Shown: piece by piece, positions 35,734 to 44,806 of the stretch
How positions within the stretch are numbered: position 1 is the first letter of the stretch
Layout of the letters: each line of letters starts with the position of its first letter
NCBI GenBank assembly: GCA_963826035.1
Contig: CAWGVZ010000023.1
Coordinates: forward strand, 138,266-202,265
DNA from: Actinophytocola sp963826035
GTDB taxonomy: Bacteria; Actinomycetota; Actinomycetes; Mycobacteriales; Pseudonocardiaceae
Direction: 5' to 3'
DNA length: 64,000 nucleotides
The notes under the pieces: generated by a model
What the model was told of the DNA's origin: nothing
Seen by the model: only the letters and a program-made list of their open reading frames with translations
Database searches by the model: none
Position numbers and translations under genes: made by a program

Positions 35734-36711
35734 GTGGCAGAGGTCAATATCGCGGTCAGCCGCAAGATCGGGATTCCGTTGGGTACCCAGATTCGCGACC
35801 AGATCGTCAACGCGGTCGCGGTCGGCGACCTGCGCGCGGGTCAGCGGCTGCCGACCGTGCGCCAGCTCGCCGAGTTCCTCGGTATCAACCGCAACACCGT
35901 CGCGCAGGCCTACCGGCAGCTGGAGAACGACGGCCATGTGATCACCCGGGCCGGCGGCGGAACCCTCGTCGCAGGTGACCCCACCGCCGCGCCGCCGCCC
36001 GCGCAGACACTGCACGACCTCGTGCGGGACGCGTTCCGTCAGGCCCGCTCGGCCGGGTTCAGCGCCCGCGAGTTCGCCGAGCTGGCCCTCCACGCCAGTG
36101 CCCAGGAGGACGCCGCCCCGGCGAGCCGGATCGTGGTGATCGACGAATACCGCGGCGAGCTGGACTTCGTGTGCGCCACCATTCGCCGCGCCCTACCCGG
36201 CAGCCTGGTCGACGCCTTCCTGGTCGCCGATCTGCAGGCCGCCGATCCGGTCGAGCTGCGCGCCCGGCTGGCCGGGTTCGACTGCGCCCTGGTGGCGTTC
36301 TACTGCCTGGAACAGGTCCGCCCTCTCCTCGCCGACGCCAACCTGCCCGTGGTGGCGGCGGGCGTCGGCCCGACGCTGAACTCGCTGCGTCGTATCGCCG
36401 ATGAATGCGCCGGCAAGCAGGTGGCCATCGTCTGCACCGAGCCCAACGGGCCCGAGTACATGGCCGCGGCGCTGCGCCGGGCCGGCATCACCTTCGACGT
36501 CGACCCGCTGCTCGCCCATGTGCACGACCGGCGGCTCGCGCGGATCCTCGCGGACAGCGCGGTCATCGTCGCCTCCCAGGGCTCGGCGGACGTGGTCGCC
36601 ACCCTGGCCAGCGACACGCCGGTCATCGTCTACTCGCGGTTGATCAGCGAGGAAACGCTGGCCACGCTGCGCAGCTACACCGACTACCTGGCCGCCAACG
36701 CCCCGAGCTAG
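35734..36711 (+). CDS. GntR-family transcriptional regulator
   Basis: 325-aa regulator. The N-terminal winged helix-turn-helix is clear (IRDQIVNAVAVGDLRAGQRL, VRQLAEFLGINRNTVAQAYR, LENDGHV). A long C-terminal effector part (~95-325) follows, including VVAAGVGPTLNSLRR and VIVASQGSADVVATLA. GTG 35734 is 10 nt after GGAGGAG; GTG 35689 is an upstream alternative. It is divergent from the HgcAB-like operon and probably controls it. The stop codon TAG is formed by the TA flank and first base of an inserted MITE, so the natural C-terminus may differ slightly. Confidence 0.87.
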   Translation: MAEVNIAVSRKIGIPLGTQIRDQIVNAVAVGDLRAGQRLPTVRQLAEFLGINRNTVAQAYRQLENDGHVITRAGGGTLVAGDPTAAPPPAQTLHDLVRDAFRQARSAGFSAREFAELALHASAQEDAAPASRIVVIDEYRGELDFVCATIRRALPGSLVDAFLVADLQAADPVELRARLAGFDCALVAFYCLEQVRPLLADANLPVVAAGVGPTLNSLRRIADECAGKQVAIVCTEPNGPEYMAAALRRAGITFDVDPLLAHVHDRRLARILADSAVIVASQGSADVVATLASDTPVIVYSRLISEETLATLRSYTDYLAANAPS

Positions 36712-36871
36712 GGCGTGTCTGATGGATCCATGGCCGCGCCATTCGCGCCCAGGCGGCCCCTGGCGGCGTTGGCGGAAGGCCCAAGTACAACCCGGTACGA
36801 GGACCTTCCGCCGCCTTGCCAGGAACCACCTGGACACGAATGGCATCGACCGAGATCCATCAGACACGCCC
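36711..36871. mobile_element. 161-bp MITE-like foldback element
   Basis: It is bounded by perfect 18-bp terminal inverted repeats, GGGCGTGTCTGATGGATC at 36711 and its complement ending at 36871. Each end is flanked by TA (36709-36710 and 36872-36873), a likely TA target duplication. The interior also folds back (GGCGGCGTTGGCGGAAGG with CCTTCCGCCGCCTTGCC). No coding capacity is seen. TA duplication suggests mobilisation by an IS630/mariner-type transposase located elsewhere (inference). Confidence 0.85.
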
Positions 36872-37329
36872 TAGTGATCACAGGGCTGGCTATCGTGCGG
36901 GGAACGACGCTTTCCCTGAGTTGACCGCAGTGAACGACGCCTTCCCTGCATCGAGGCACCCGGCGTGGTGTCGTCGTAGCCGCGCATGCAGGCGGCCAAC
37001 GCCGCGGTGTTGTCGGCGGCCAGCGATCGGGCCAGCAGGACCAGCTCGGCCACCCGCGGGTCGGGAACCCGGTAGTGCGCGAAGCGGCCCTGACGGCGCA
37101 CCTGGACGTAGCCGCAGTCCGCCAGGCACGCCAGATGCGTGGAGACGCGTCCCTGTGAGAGCCCGACATGGGCGACGCACTCGGTGACGGTGTGTTCCTC
37201 GTGGAGGAGGAACTCCAGGAGTCGCAGTCGCACGGGGTCGCCCAGCACGCGGAGGAACTTGGCCACCACCTCCACCCCGTTCGGCTCGGTGGGCAGCAGC
37301 GCCGCCGCTGGCATGGACAACGCGGCCAT
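36871..37329 (-). CDS. ArsR/SmtB-family regulator, probable mer regulator
   Basis: 152-aa ArsR-type repressor. The core (~20-118) shows FLRVLGDPVRLRLLEFLL, TVTECVAHVGLSQGRVSTHL, ACLADCGYVQVRRQGRFAHY and several cysteines positioned to sense thiophilic metals. In actinomycetes, mer operons are commonly controlled by ArsR-type rather than MerR-type proteins. It is divergent from merA, 81 bp away. The last ~30 residues (QGRRRSLRSTQGKRRSPHD) are encoded by intergenic repeats, and the stop TAG is made by the end of the adjacent MITE, so the original gene probably ended earlier. Confidence 0.87.
   Translation of the reverse strand: MAALSMPAAALLPTEPNGVEVVAKFLRVLGDPVRLRLLEFLLHEEHTVTECVAHVGLSQGRVSTHLACLADCGYVQVRRQGRFAHYRVPDPRVAELVLLARSLAADNTAALAACMRGYDDTTPGASMQGRRRSLRSTQGKRRSPHDSQPCDH
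36902..36948. repeat. two direct copies of GAACGACGCYTTCCCTG
   Basis: There are 17-bp copies at 36902-36918 and 36932-36948, one base different. They match the short intergenic repeat style of Pseudonocardiales. They lie in the 3' part of the ArsR reading frame and encode part of its odd basic tail. Confidence 0.75.
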
Positions 37330-37410
37330 CCTCGTCCTCCTCACGGCCGTCGTATGCGGATAAACGGATATGACGTTACCATCGAAGTGGACGGGCGGAG
37401 AGGACCAGCG
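37330..37410. promoter_or_regulatory. divergent arsR/merA promoter with direct repeats
   Basis: CGGATA occurs at 37357-37362 and again at 37365-37370 (8-bp period) within TATGCGGATAAACGGATATG, the most A/T-rich part of the gap. It is a plausible ArsR operator. The merA ribosome site GGAGAGGA lies just before 37411. Confidence 0.5.
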
Positions 37411-38826
37411 ATGCGGTACGACCTGGCGGTGATCGGTTCCGGTGGCGGTGCGTTCGCCGCGGCGATCGCCGCACGACGCAAGGGCCGGACGGTGGTGATG
37501 ATCGACCGGGACACCGTCGGCGGGACGTGCGTGAACACCGGATGCGTGCCCTCGAAGGCGTTGCTGGCCGCCGCCCAGGCCCGTCACCTCGCGCTGGGCC
37601 AGCGTTTCCCCGGCATCCACACCAGCGCCGAGCCGGTGGATGCGGCGGCCTTGTTCGGCGGCCGGCGTGAGCTGGTCGAGGGCCTGCGCGCCGCGAAGTA
37701 CGTGGATCTCGCCGCCGAGTACGGCTGGGAGATCGTGCCCGGCCACGCGTCCTTCCGCGACGGGCCCGTGCTCGAGGTCGCGCACCCCGACGGCCGCACG
37801 ATCGGTGTCGAGGCCGAGCACTACCTGATCGCGACCGGGTCGACGCCATGGGTGCCGCCGATCGAGGGCTTGGACCAGGTCGACCACCTCACCTCGACCA
37901 CCGCGATGGACCTCGACGCGCTGCCCACCTCGCTGCTGGTGCTCGGCGGCGGGTACGTCGGGCTGGAGCAGGCTCAGTTGTTCGCCCACCTGGGGGTCAC
38001 GGTGACGATCGTGGCGCGGTCGCGGCTGGCGCCGGCCGAGGAACCGGAGATTTCCGCCGGGATCGAACGGATCTTCACCGACGACGGCATCACCGTGCAC
38101 ACCCACACCACGATCAGCGGCGTGCGCCGAGAACCGAACGGGCAGGTCACGGCCACACTGACCGACGGCGATGGCCGGCGGCGGACGCGGTCCGCCGACC
38201 GGCTGCTCGTGGCCACCGGCCGTCACCCGGTCACCGACGGCCTGAACCTGGACGCGGTCGGTATCAAGACCGGCCCCCGCGGCGAGGTCGTGGCCGACGA
38301 GCACCTGCGCACCGACAATCCGCGGATCTGGGCCGCCGGGGATGTCACCGGCCAGCCGCAGTTCGTCTACGTCGCCGCCGCCCACGGCACCCTGGTGGCC
38401 GACAACGCCTTCGACGGCGAGGTCGGCCGGACGGTGGACTATCGCACCTTGCCCAGGGTGACCTTCACCGGCCCGCAGATCGCCTCGGCCGGATTCACCG
38501 AGGCCCAGGCGATCGAGCAGGGCTACACCTGCGAGTGCCGGGTGCTGCCGCTGGAGTACGTGCCGCGCGCCGTGGTCGACCGGGACACCCGGGGCGTGAT
38601 CAAGCTGGTCGCCGAGCACGGTACCGGCAGGCTGCTCGGCGCACACGTGCTCGCCGACGGCGCGGGCGACATGATCGCGACCGCTGTGTACGCGCTGGCC
38701 AACGACATGACCGTGCGGCAGATGGCCGACCTGTGGTTCCCGTACCTGACCATGGCCGAGGGCATCAAGCTGGCCGCGCAGACCTTCACCCGCGACGTGT
38801 CCAGGCTGTCCTGCTGCGCCGCCTGA
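37411..38826 (+). CDS. merA: mercuric reductase
   Basis: 471-aa flavin disulfide reductase that reduces Hg(II) to Hg(0) with NADPH. It shows the FAD motif GSGGGAFAAAIAARR, the redox-active pair GGTCVNTGCVPSK, NAD(P) motif LVLGGGYVGLEQA and AAGDVTG. The C-terminal vicinal cysteines SCCAA (467-471) distinguish MerA from dihydrolipoamide dehydrogenase. It lacks the optional N-terminal HMA domain, as do many actinobacterial MerA proteins. The divergent ArsR gene is its likely repressor. No merT/merP transporter is visible nearby. Confidence 0.94.
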   Translation: MRYDLAVIGSGGGAFAAAIAARRKGRTVVMIDRDTVGGTCVNTGCVPSKALLAAAQARHLALGQRFPGIHTSAEPVDAAALFGGRRELVEGLRAAKYVDLAAEYGWEIVPGHASFRDGPVLEVAHPDGRTIGVEAEHYLIATGSTPWVPPIEGLDQVDHLTSTTAMDLDALPTSLLVLGGGYVGLEQAQLFAHLGVTVTIVARSRLAPAEEPEISAGIERIFTDDGITVHTHTTISGVRREPNGQVTATLTDGDGRRRTRSADRLLVATGRHPVTDGLNLDAVGIKTGPRGEVVADEHLRTDNPRIWAAGDVTGQPQFVYVAAAHGTLVADNAFDGEVGRTVDYRTLPRVTFTGPQIASAGFTEAQAIEQGYTCECRVLPLEYVPRAVVDRDTRGVIKLVAEHGTGRLLGAHVLADGAGDMIATAVYALANDMTVRQMADLWFPYLTMAEGIKLAAQTFTRDVSRLSCCAA

Positions 38827-38832
38827 ACGGAG

Positions 38833-40074
38833 TCAGCGTCGTTGGTGGGCCATCCATTGCCAGATGTGGGTTCCCTGGATGCTGGGGTCGTTGCGGGCCA
38901 CGTAGATCCAGGACCAGTGGCCGGGGAACTGGTGGCCGTTCCAGGTGACGTTGTCGTAGAGGGTCATCAGGGAGTGGGGGATGAGGTCGTGTGCGTGGAC
39001 GGTGTTGGTCCGTGGGTCGACCGTGGTGTCGTCGCGGGAGGTGACCAGCCAGGTGGGGGTGCTGATTCCGGTCAGCTCGGCGTCGGGGACCAGCGGCGGG
39101 TCGCCGGCCCGTAGAGGTGTGACGACTCCGCAGATCGGTACGGACGCGGCGAACGAGGTGGGATAGACGGTGGTCATCTTCAGGCTCATGTAGCCGCCGT
39201 TGCTGGCGCCGGTGACGTAGATGCGGTCGGGATCGACGGACCGCGTGCGGACGACGTCGCGGATGATCTCGTGGATGAGCGGGGCGAAGCGGGGGCCGTC
39301 CTGCATCCAGGCGGAGGTGCTCTGCGGGGCGAGGACGTGGGCGCCGTTGAAGATCTGTTGGGCCTCGCGGGTGGCGAAGCCCAGTGCGCCGCGGTTGGCG
39401 CGCAGGGTGGTCTCGTTGTCGTAGTAGTCGTCCGGCAGGGAGGCACCTTCGCCGCCGCCGTGCAGCCAGACGATCAGGGGACCCCGGCGGTGCCGGTTGG
39501 GGGAGTAGAGGCGGTATTTCATGCCGGAGCGGGAGACGTGGTGGCTGAAGGCGTCGACCTCGGGGTTGGCCAGCCGGCGCTGCGCGAAGCGTGCGATGGT
39601 GACCGGCCGGCCGTGGCGCAGGGTGATGGGGGCGTTCTGTGTGATGGTGTAGACGAGATCGAGTTGGACGTTGCGGCTCTTGCTCGCGATGTAGCCGAGG
39701 GTGCCGCCGCCGGGTTGGCCCTCGGCGTGGCTCAGCGCGAGCACGATGTTCCCGTGGCGGTCGAGCTGGGCGGCGGTTACCGGCCGGTCGAGGTCGTAGC
39801 CCACGATCTGACCGCCGGTGGCGATCGGGCTGGTGGCTGTGGCGTGGACGCTGAACGTGCTGGTCGTCAGGCTTTCCGGGTCGATGGGCCCCAGCCGGGA
39901 CGTGTTGAGGGTGACCGCGGTGACCTGCTCGCCACCGTCGAGCGTCACAGCGTTGAGGATGAAACTCACGCTCGGGGTCGGGTTGTCGGCGTGGGCGAGG
40001 CCGGGCAGTGCCAAGCTGGCGGTCGCGCCCGCGCCCGCGGCCAGCACGGCGCGACGACTGATCAACAGAGCCAT
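38833..40074 (-). CDS. Tat-exported PHB-depolymerase/esterase-like hydrolase
   Basis: 413-aa secreted hydrolase. The N-terminus is a twin-arginine-type signal (LISRRAVLAAGAGATASLAL, cleavage near AHA). An N-terminal beta-rich part (~30-190) precedes an alpha/beta hydrolase domain with oxyanion segment VWLHGGGEGA, nucleophile TGASNGGYMSLK, Asp region VTSRDDTTVDP and a late His (HQFPGHWSW). It resembles polyhydroxybutyrate depolymerase or feruloyl-esterase-like enzymes. ATG 40074 follows GGAG. It is convergent with merA and unrelated in role. Confidence 0.85.
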   Translation of the reverse strand: MALLISRRAVLAAGAGATASLALPGLAHADNPTPSVSFILNAVTLDGGEQVTAVTLNTSRLGPIDPESLTTSTFSVHATATSPIATGGQIVGYDLDRPVTAAQLDRHGNIVLALSHAEGQPGGGTLGYIASKSRNVQLDLVYTITQNAPITLRHGRPVTIARFAQRRLANPEVDAFSHHVSRSGMKYRLYSPNRHRRGPLIVWLHGGGEGASLPDDYYDNETTLRANRGALGFATREAQQIFNGAHVLAPQSTSAWMQDGPRFAPLIHEIIRDVVRTRSVDPDRIYVTGASNGGYMSLKMTTVYPTSFAASVPICGVVTPLRAGDPPLVPDAELTGISTPTWLVTSRDDTTVDPRTNTVHAHDLIPHSLMTLYDNVTWNGHQFPGHWSWIYVARNDPSIQGTHIWQWMAHQRR

Positions 40075-40183
40075 GGTGTCTCCTCGGTCTTGGCGCCGGT
40101 GGCATGGTCCCGGAGATGGACACAAGGTAGAAACTTACGGACTTGGCCGGCGATAAACCACCGCGTGTAGGAGGAGAACGGCT

Positions 40184-40654
40184 GTGACCGACCTCGTCAC
40201 CATGCTGGAACATCAAGAACGAGAGCTGGTCTTCGACGCGTTCGACCACGCGCACGCCTGGCGGTTGGGCACCCGGATCACCGCGATCGCGCGGGAAGCG
40301 GGCCACAGGGTGGGTATCGACATCCGCCGGCCCGGCCTGATCCTGTTCCGCGCCGCCCTGCCGGGCGTCGCTCCCGACCAGGACACCTGGATCGCCCGCA
40401 AGGCCGCCGTCGTCCTGCGCATGGAGGCCAGCAGCGCACTGGTGGACGCCCGCCTGCGTGCCATGAACGTGGATCCGGTCGCGACCGGATGGCTGGGCGC
40501 CGAATACGCGGTGACCGGCGGATCCTTCCCCATCCGGGTGCGAGGAGTAGGGGTCGTCGCGGCGGCGACCGCCTCCGGGCTGGCCTCGCGGGAGGACCAC
40601 GACCTGATCGTCGAAGGTATTCGCGCCTACCTGGCCGACGGAGAGGGCGAGTGA
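40184..40654 (+). CDS. UPF0303 family protein
   Basis: 156-aa single-domain protein of the UPF0303 / heme-degrading-like family: LVFDAFDHAHAWRLGTRI, GHRVGIDIRRPGLILFRAAL, ARKAAVVLRM, YAVTGGSFPIRVRGVGVV and EDHDLIVEGIR. The family is widespread, with no firm enzymatic role. GTG 40184 follows AGGAGG. It is divergent from the exported esterase. Function unknown. Confidence 0.85.
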   Translation: MTDLVTMLEHQERELVFDAFDHAHAWRLGTRITAIAREAGHRVGIDIRRPGLILFRAALPGVAPDQDTWIARKAAVVLRMEASSALVDARLRAMNVDPVATGWLGAEYAVTGGSFPIRVRGVGVVAAATASGLASREDHDLIVEGIRAYLADGEGE

Positions 40655-40687
40655 GCGCGCCGCCGCGGCGGCGCGCTCACTCGGCTG

Positions 40688-40966
40688 TCACAGCTCGCAG
40701 TCGGTAGTGGTCTCGACGTTGGTGCAGGTGTCGGTGCCGGGTCCGGCCGCCGCGGTGTCGGCGGCACCGGCGCCGCCGTCGATGGTGTCGGTGAAACCGG
40801 CACCGGCATCGACCAGGGAACCGTTGCCGGTCCTGGCGTCGCCGTAGATGGTGTCGTTGTTGTCGCCGCCGTTGATGGTGTCGCTGAAGGCCTGGGCGGC
40901 AGTGGCCAAGCCGGGGATGACGACGGCGTCGAAGTCGCCGTAGACGATGTCCGTGCCACTCCCGGC
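40688..40966 (-). pseudogene. 3' fragment of an RTX-like Ca-binding repeat gene
   Basis: The minus frame ending at 40688 encodes hemolysin-type repeats (GTDIVYGDFD, INGGDNNDTIYGDA, TDTIDGGAGAAD) and a Cys-containing end (TCTNVETTTDCEL). It is open up to about 40966, where the sequence abruptly becomes polyketide synthase on the other strand, so the 5' part has been lost. It was probably part of an exported calcium-binding protein. Confidence 0.65.
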
Positions 40967-41413
40967 GGCTGTTCACGGCTCTCGGCGGACTCGCTCCCAA
41001 AACATCCACGATCCCGCTTTACTCCACGGTCACCGGCGAGAGAGTCGACGGCGCCGAAATGGACGCCGCCTACTGGTTCCGAAACACGCGGGAGTCGGTG
41101 CGGTTCGACGATGCCATTCGCACGATGCTCATCGATGGCTTCCGTCACTTCATACAGGTGAGCCCTCATCCTGTGCTGACACTCGGTTTGACGGAGACAG
41201 CCGAAGCCAACTCGGTGGACATCCAGGTCGTCGGGACGCTTCGCCGGGACGATGGTGGCCACGCCCGGGTTCTGACGTCCCTGGCCGAAGCGTACGTGGG
41301 TGGAGTGGAGATCGATTGGGCGGCAGTGCTCGGTGGAGTGGGCGCGCGCGTGGTGGGACTTCCCACCTATGCCTTCCAGCGTCAACGTTACTGGCTGGAC
41401 GTTCCCTCCTACG
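40966..41413 (+). pseudogene. orphan PKS fragment, end of AT domain
   Basis: The open frame begins without a start codon at the junction with the RTX fragment. It encodes the C-terminal third of an acyltransferase domain (IPLYSTVTGERVDG, DAAYWFRNTRESVRFDDA, HFIQVSPHPVLTLGL) and the post-AT linker (VVGLPTYAFQRQRYWLDVPSY). KS and the AT active site are missing. Its frame continues exactly after the IS element at 42765. Confidence 0.85.
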
Positions 41414-42764
41414 CAGGGCTGAGGCAAAGTCAGATCTCAGCTGGTCATGACCAGTGTGATGGCTCGTTTCGGCTTGCGTGCGTTGTGGCGTAGTGCTTGT
41501 GCGATGTTGGTGTGGCCGGCGAGACGGAGCAGGCTGATCGCGAGGTTGCGGATCCCGGCCATGATGCGGGGGCCTGCGCCGGTGGCGATCTGTGAGGCGT
41601 CTTCGCCCATCGTGACGTCGCGGACCCAGTGCAGCTTGTTCTCCACGTGCCAGTGGCCGCGGATGTAGCGGGCCAGTTCGGCGGTCAGTGAGGTGATCGC
41701 GTACACGGTCTCGCGTGTGGCGCGTTTGGTGCTGTTCTTGCGTTTGCGGGTGCGGGTGATCTGGACGGCTTGGGCGGCGTGCGGGAACAGGATCCCGGCG
41801 GCGATGGTGATGACCTTGTAGGTGCGGGTGACCCTGCGGCCGTGGCTGGTGTCGGTCTCGCGGTGTCCGACCGGGACGTCGTTCCACGGCTGGCTTGCTA
41901 ACTGGCGGCGCAGATTCTGTTGATTTCCCTTGACGGTGAGGACGTAGTGCGCGCCTCGGCGGTGGAGGTATACGGCGTGCTCACGTTGGGCGTGGAGGGC
42001 ATCGGCGGTGACGACCACCTCGGCGAGATCGTCGATCTGGTCAAGAAGTGTGGAGAACATGGGTATTTCGTTGGTCTTCTCGCTGATCTCGACTTGGCCG
42101 AGCGTCACTCCCGCGTCATGGTCCAGGCAGGCCATGAGCATCCGCGCGCGACCATCTGCGACTCGCGAGCCTCGAAGCGCCTTACCGTCGACCGCGATCG
42201 CGCGGCGCCGCGCCCGCTCACCAGCCTTGGCTTTTGCCGTCTTGGTTCTGGCCGCGGCCAGGCGAGCGGCGAGGAACCCGCCGATCGCGGTGTCGAACCC
42301 ATCACCGGACAACGCCGAGAGCGCCCGCCGGACCGTGGACGCGTTCGGAGCGCCGATCCCCATCCCGCGCAGGGTGCCCTCGACCGCGTCAGCGGCCCAT
42401 TCGGCGATCGCGGCGAACGAACGCGCACCGGAGACCACCGCGCACACCGACACGAACAGGATCGCCGCGAACCGGTGCCGCACACCCCGTTTCCTGCGTG
42501 GATCCGGCACCGACTCCAACACCTCCAGCAAACCGCCCCGCGCCTGCGGCGCCACCACGCCACCCAGCGGGGCCAACTGGCGAGACAGGACAGCGATAGG
42601 AGACGATGACACAGCAGGCACGGCAAGCTCCGAAGGTCACGATGGCGTAGGAACCTTCATGATCAACGGTCTCGCCGTGCCTGCTCCGGACCGCCCGATC
42701 TTCGGTGTGTCGCCGCACAAATCAGCAGGTCAAGCCACCGGTAGTCGACTTTGCCTCAGCCCTG
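41414..42764 (-). mobile_element. complete ISAs1-family insertion sequence
   Basis: 1351-bp element with perfect terminal inverted repeats CAGGGCTGAGGCAAAGTC at both ends and 10-bp target duplications CCCTCCTACG (41404-41413 and 42765-42774). It carries one transposase gene on the minus strand. Removing the element and one duplication restores the PKS frame across the site (DVPSYGGELPL), so the insertion is clean. Confidence 0.95.
41437..42621 (-). CDS. ISAs1-family transposase
   Basis: 394-aa DDE transposase, full length. Motifs are FVSVCAVVSGARSFAAIAEW, AIAVDGKALRGSR (first Asp), VVTADALHAQREHA (second Asp) and HWHVENKLHWVRDVTMGED (Glu region). It has no frameshift or stop and has intact terminal repeats, so the element may still be active. 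It is inserted in the remnant PKS gene in opposite orientation. Confidence 0.95.
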   Translation of the reverse strand: MPAVSSSPIAVLSRQLAPLGGVVAPQARGGLLEVLESVPDPRRKRGVRHRFAAILFVSVCAVVSGARSFAAIAEWAADAVEGTLRGMGIGAPNASTVRRALSALSGDGFDTAIGGFLAARLAAARTKTAKAKAGERARRRAIAVDGKALRGSRVADGRARMLMACLDHDAGVTLGQVEISEKTNEIPMFSTLLDQIDDLAEVVVTADALHAQREHAVYLHRRGAHYVLTVKGNQQNLRRQLASQPWNDVPVGHRETDTSHGRRVTRTYKVITIAAGILFPHAAQAVQITRTRKRKNSTKRATRETVYAITSLTAELARYIRGHWHVENKLHWVRDVTMGEDASQIATGAGPRIMAGIRNLAISLLRLAGHTNIAQALRHNARKPKRAITLVMTS

Positions 42765-44806
42765 CCCTCCTACGGGGGCGAACTGCCCTTGTGCGGTTCT
42801 GCGGCGTCCCATCCACTGCTCGACACCGCGATGGAGACGGCAGAACAGAACGGGTTCATCTTCAGCGGCAGGATCTCCGCGAAGAATCCCCGGTGGCTGC
42901 GGGACCACGCACTCGCGGGCACAGTCCTGTTGCCCGGCACCGCGTTCGTGGAGATGGCGCTCTACGCCGGGAAACATGCCGGCTGCGGTTGGCTGGAAGA
43001 CCTGACTCTCCAGGCCCCCTACTGCTTCCCGAGAACGCCGAAGTGTGGGTTCAGGTCACCGTGGGCGACGTGGATCGCACCGGGTGCCGGCGGGTGAGCG
43101 TTCATTCCAGGCAGCACGTTGCCGATTCGTCCACGCGCTACCAGTCGTCGCAGTGGACCTGTCACGCCACCGGTCTGCTTTCTCCACGGCGGCCTTCCCC
43201 GCCGCGAGTACTCGACCACTGGCCTCCGCCGGGATCCGTTCCGGTGGAGATCGAAGGCGCCTATGAGAAGCTCGCCGCACGCGGCTACACCTATGGTCGG
43301 GCTTTCCGCGGACTCAGGCGGATATGGCGCAAGAACACCACGCTGTACGCCGAGGTGGCCGTGCCGGAAGAACTGGCGGCAGAGTGCCGGCGATACGACA
43401 TCCACCCCGCACTCCTGGACGCCGCGCTCCATGTGCCCGTTGTCGCGGACGGAACAGACGACTCCCCGCCACTGATGCCCTTCGCCTGGTCCGGTGTCGG
43501 CCTCTACCGCACCGCTGCGACCGAGCTGCGGGTGACACTCCAGATGACGGACGCCACGACCGTCGCCGTGGAGGCTACGGACGGCGCGGGCCGCCCAGTG
43601 GTGACGGTGGAGAGCTTGACCGGCCAGAGGGTCGATGGTGACCAGTTGGCTCACTCCGTCGGGCCATGGCGGGAGTTCATGTACCAGGTCCGCCAGGAGC
43701 GAACCCCGGCAGAGCAGGGCGGTCCTCCTGGGGACGGCGACGGAGGAACTGGTCACACGCACCTCTGGCACCCCCCTGTACCAGCGATGGCACGATCTCA
43801 GGCAGACGCTGGACAGCGGGGAACCCGTTCCGGACATCGTGTTCTTCACGCCCACCCACACGCGGACCGCGCCGCCGACGTGCACGCGGCCACCCAGGAC
43901 ACCGCCGAGATCGTGCGGTCCTGTCTTGCCGACAGGCGACTCCGCTCGTCACTCCTGGTTCTGGTGACCTCGGGCGCCGTGGCAAGCGGCACCGACGAGG
44001 ACGTCACGAACCTGGCCGGTGCGGTCGCCGCCGGACTGATGCGCGCCGCGTACGCCGAACATCCAGGGTGCTTCCTCGTCGTCGACACCGACCGCGCCGC
44101 CGTCCCTGCCTATTTGTCGTCGGCCGTGGATGTCCAGGAGCCCCAGGTGGTGCTCCGTGGCGACCGAATCCTGGTGCCGCGGGCCGTAGGAGTGCCCGTA
44201 CCGGCCCCCGGCGCTCACAGTCCGCTGGATCCGCAGGGCACCACTCTGATCACCGGTGGCACCGGGGTCCTGGGCTCACTCGTGGCCCGGCACCTGGTGA
44301 CCCGACACGGAGCACGCAACCTGCTGCTGGTCAGTCGCAGAGGGCCGGATGGTCCCGGTGCCGTCGAACTGCGTGCCGAACTGGGCGCGCTTGGCGCGAA
44401 CGTCACCGTGGTGGCCGCCGACCTCAGCGACCGCCGGCGTCTGGATGCGGTCCTTGCGACGATACCCGCCGAGCATCCGCTCACTGCCGTCATCCACACG
44501 GCCGGGGTGCTCGACGACTGTGCCGTCACCGACCTGACCCCCGAAAGGCTCGTCCGTGTGCTGAGACCCAAGGTCGATGCGACGACGGCACTGCACGAGG
44601 CCACCGCCGAGAAGGAACTGGCGGCCTTCGTCCTGTTCTCCTCGGCCGCCGGTCAGACGGGCAATCCAGGACAGGCCAACTACGCGGCGGCTAATTCCTT
44701 CCTGGACGCTTTGGCGGCCCACCGCCGGTGGCAAGGCCTGCCGGCCGTCTCCCTGGCATGGGGTCTGTGGGAAACAGAACACGGTATGGGCTCCACCCTG
44801 AGCAGG
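42765..44806 (+). pseudogene. orphan PKS fragment, DH and KR domains
   Basis: Continuation of the PKS piece. The DH domain begins HPLLDTAMETAEQNGFIFSG, with the catalytic His in DHALAGTVLLPG and the second part in YDIHPALLDAALH. The KR domain shows TTLITGGTGVLGSLVARHL, HTAGVLDDCAVTDL and GQANYAAANSFLDALAAH (Tyr/Asn active site; LDD marks a B-type KR). The frame shifts near 43020 (one C too few), ~43700 and ~43870. The sequence stops in mid-KR at ~44806 (GMGSTLS), where an IS66 remnant begins. There is no ACP or TE. This is a relic, not a working gene. Confidence 0.88.
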
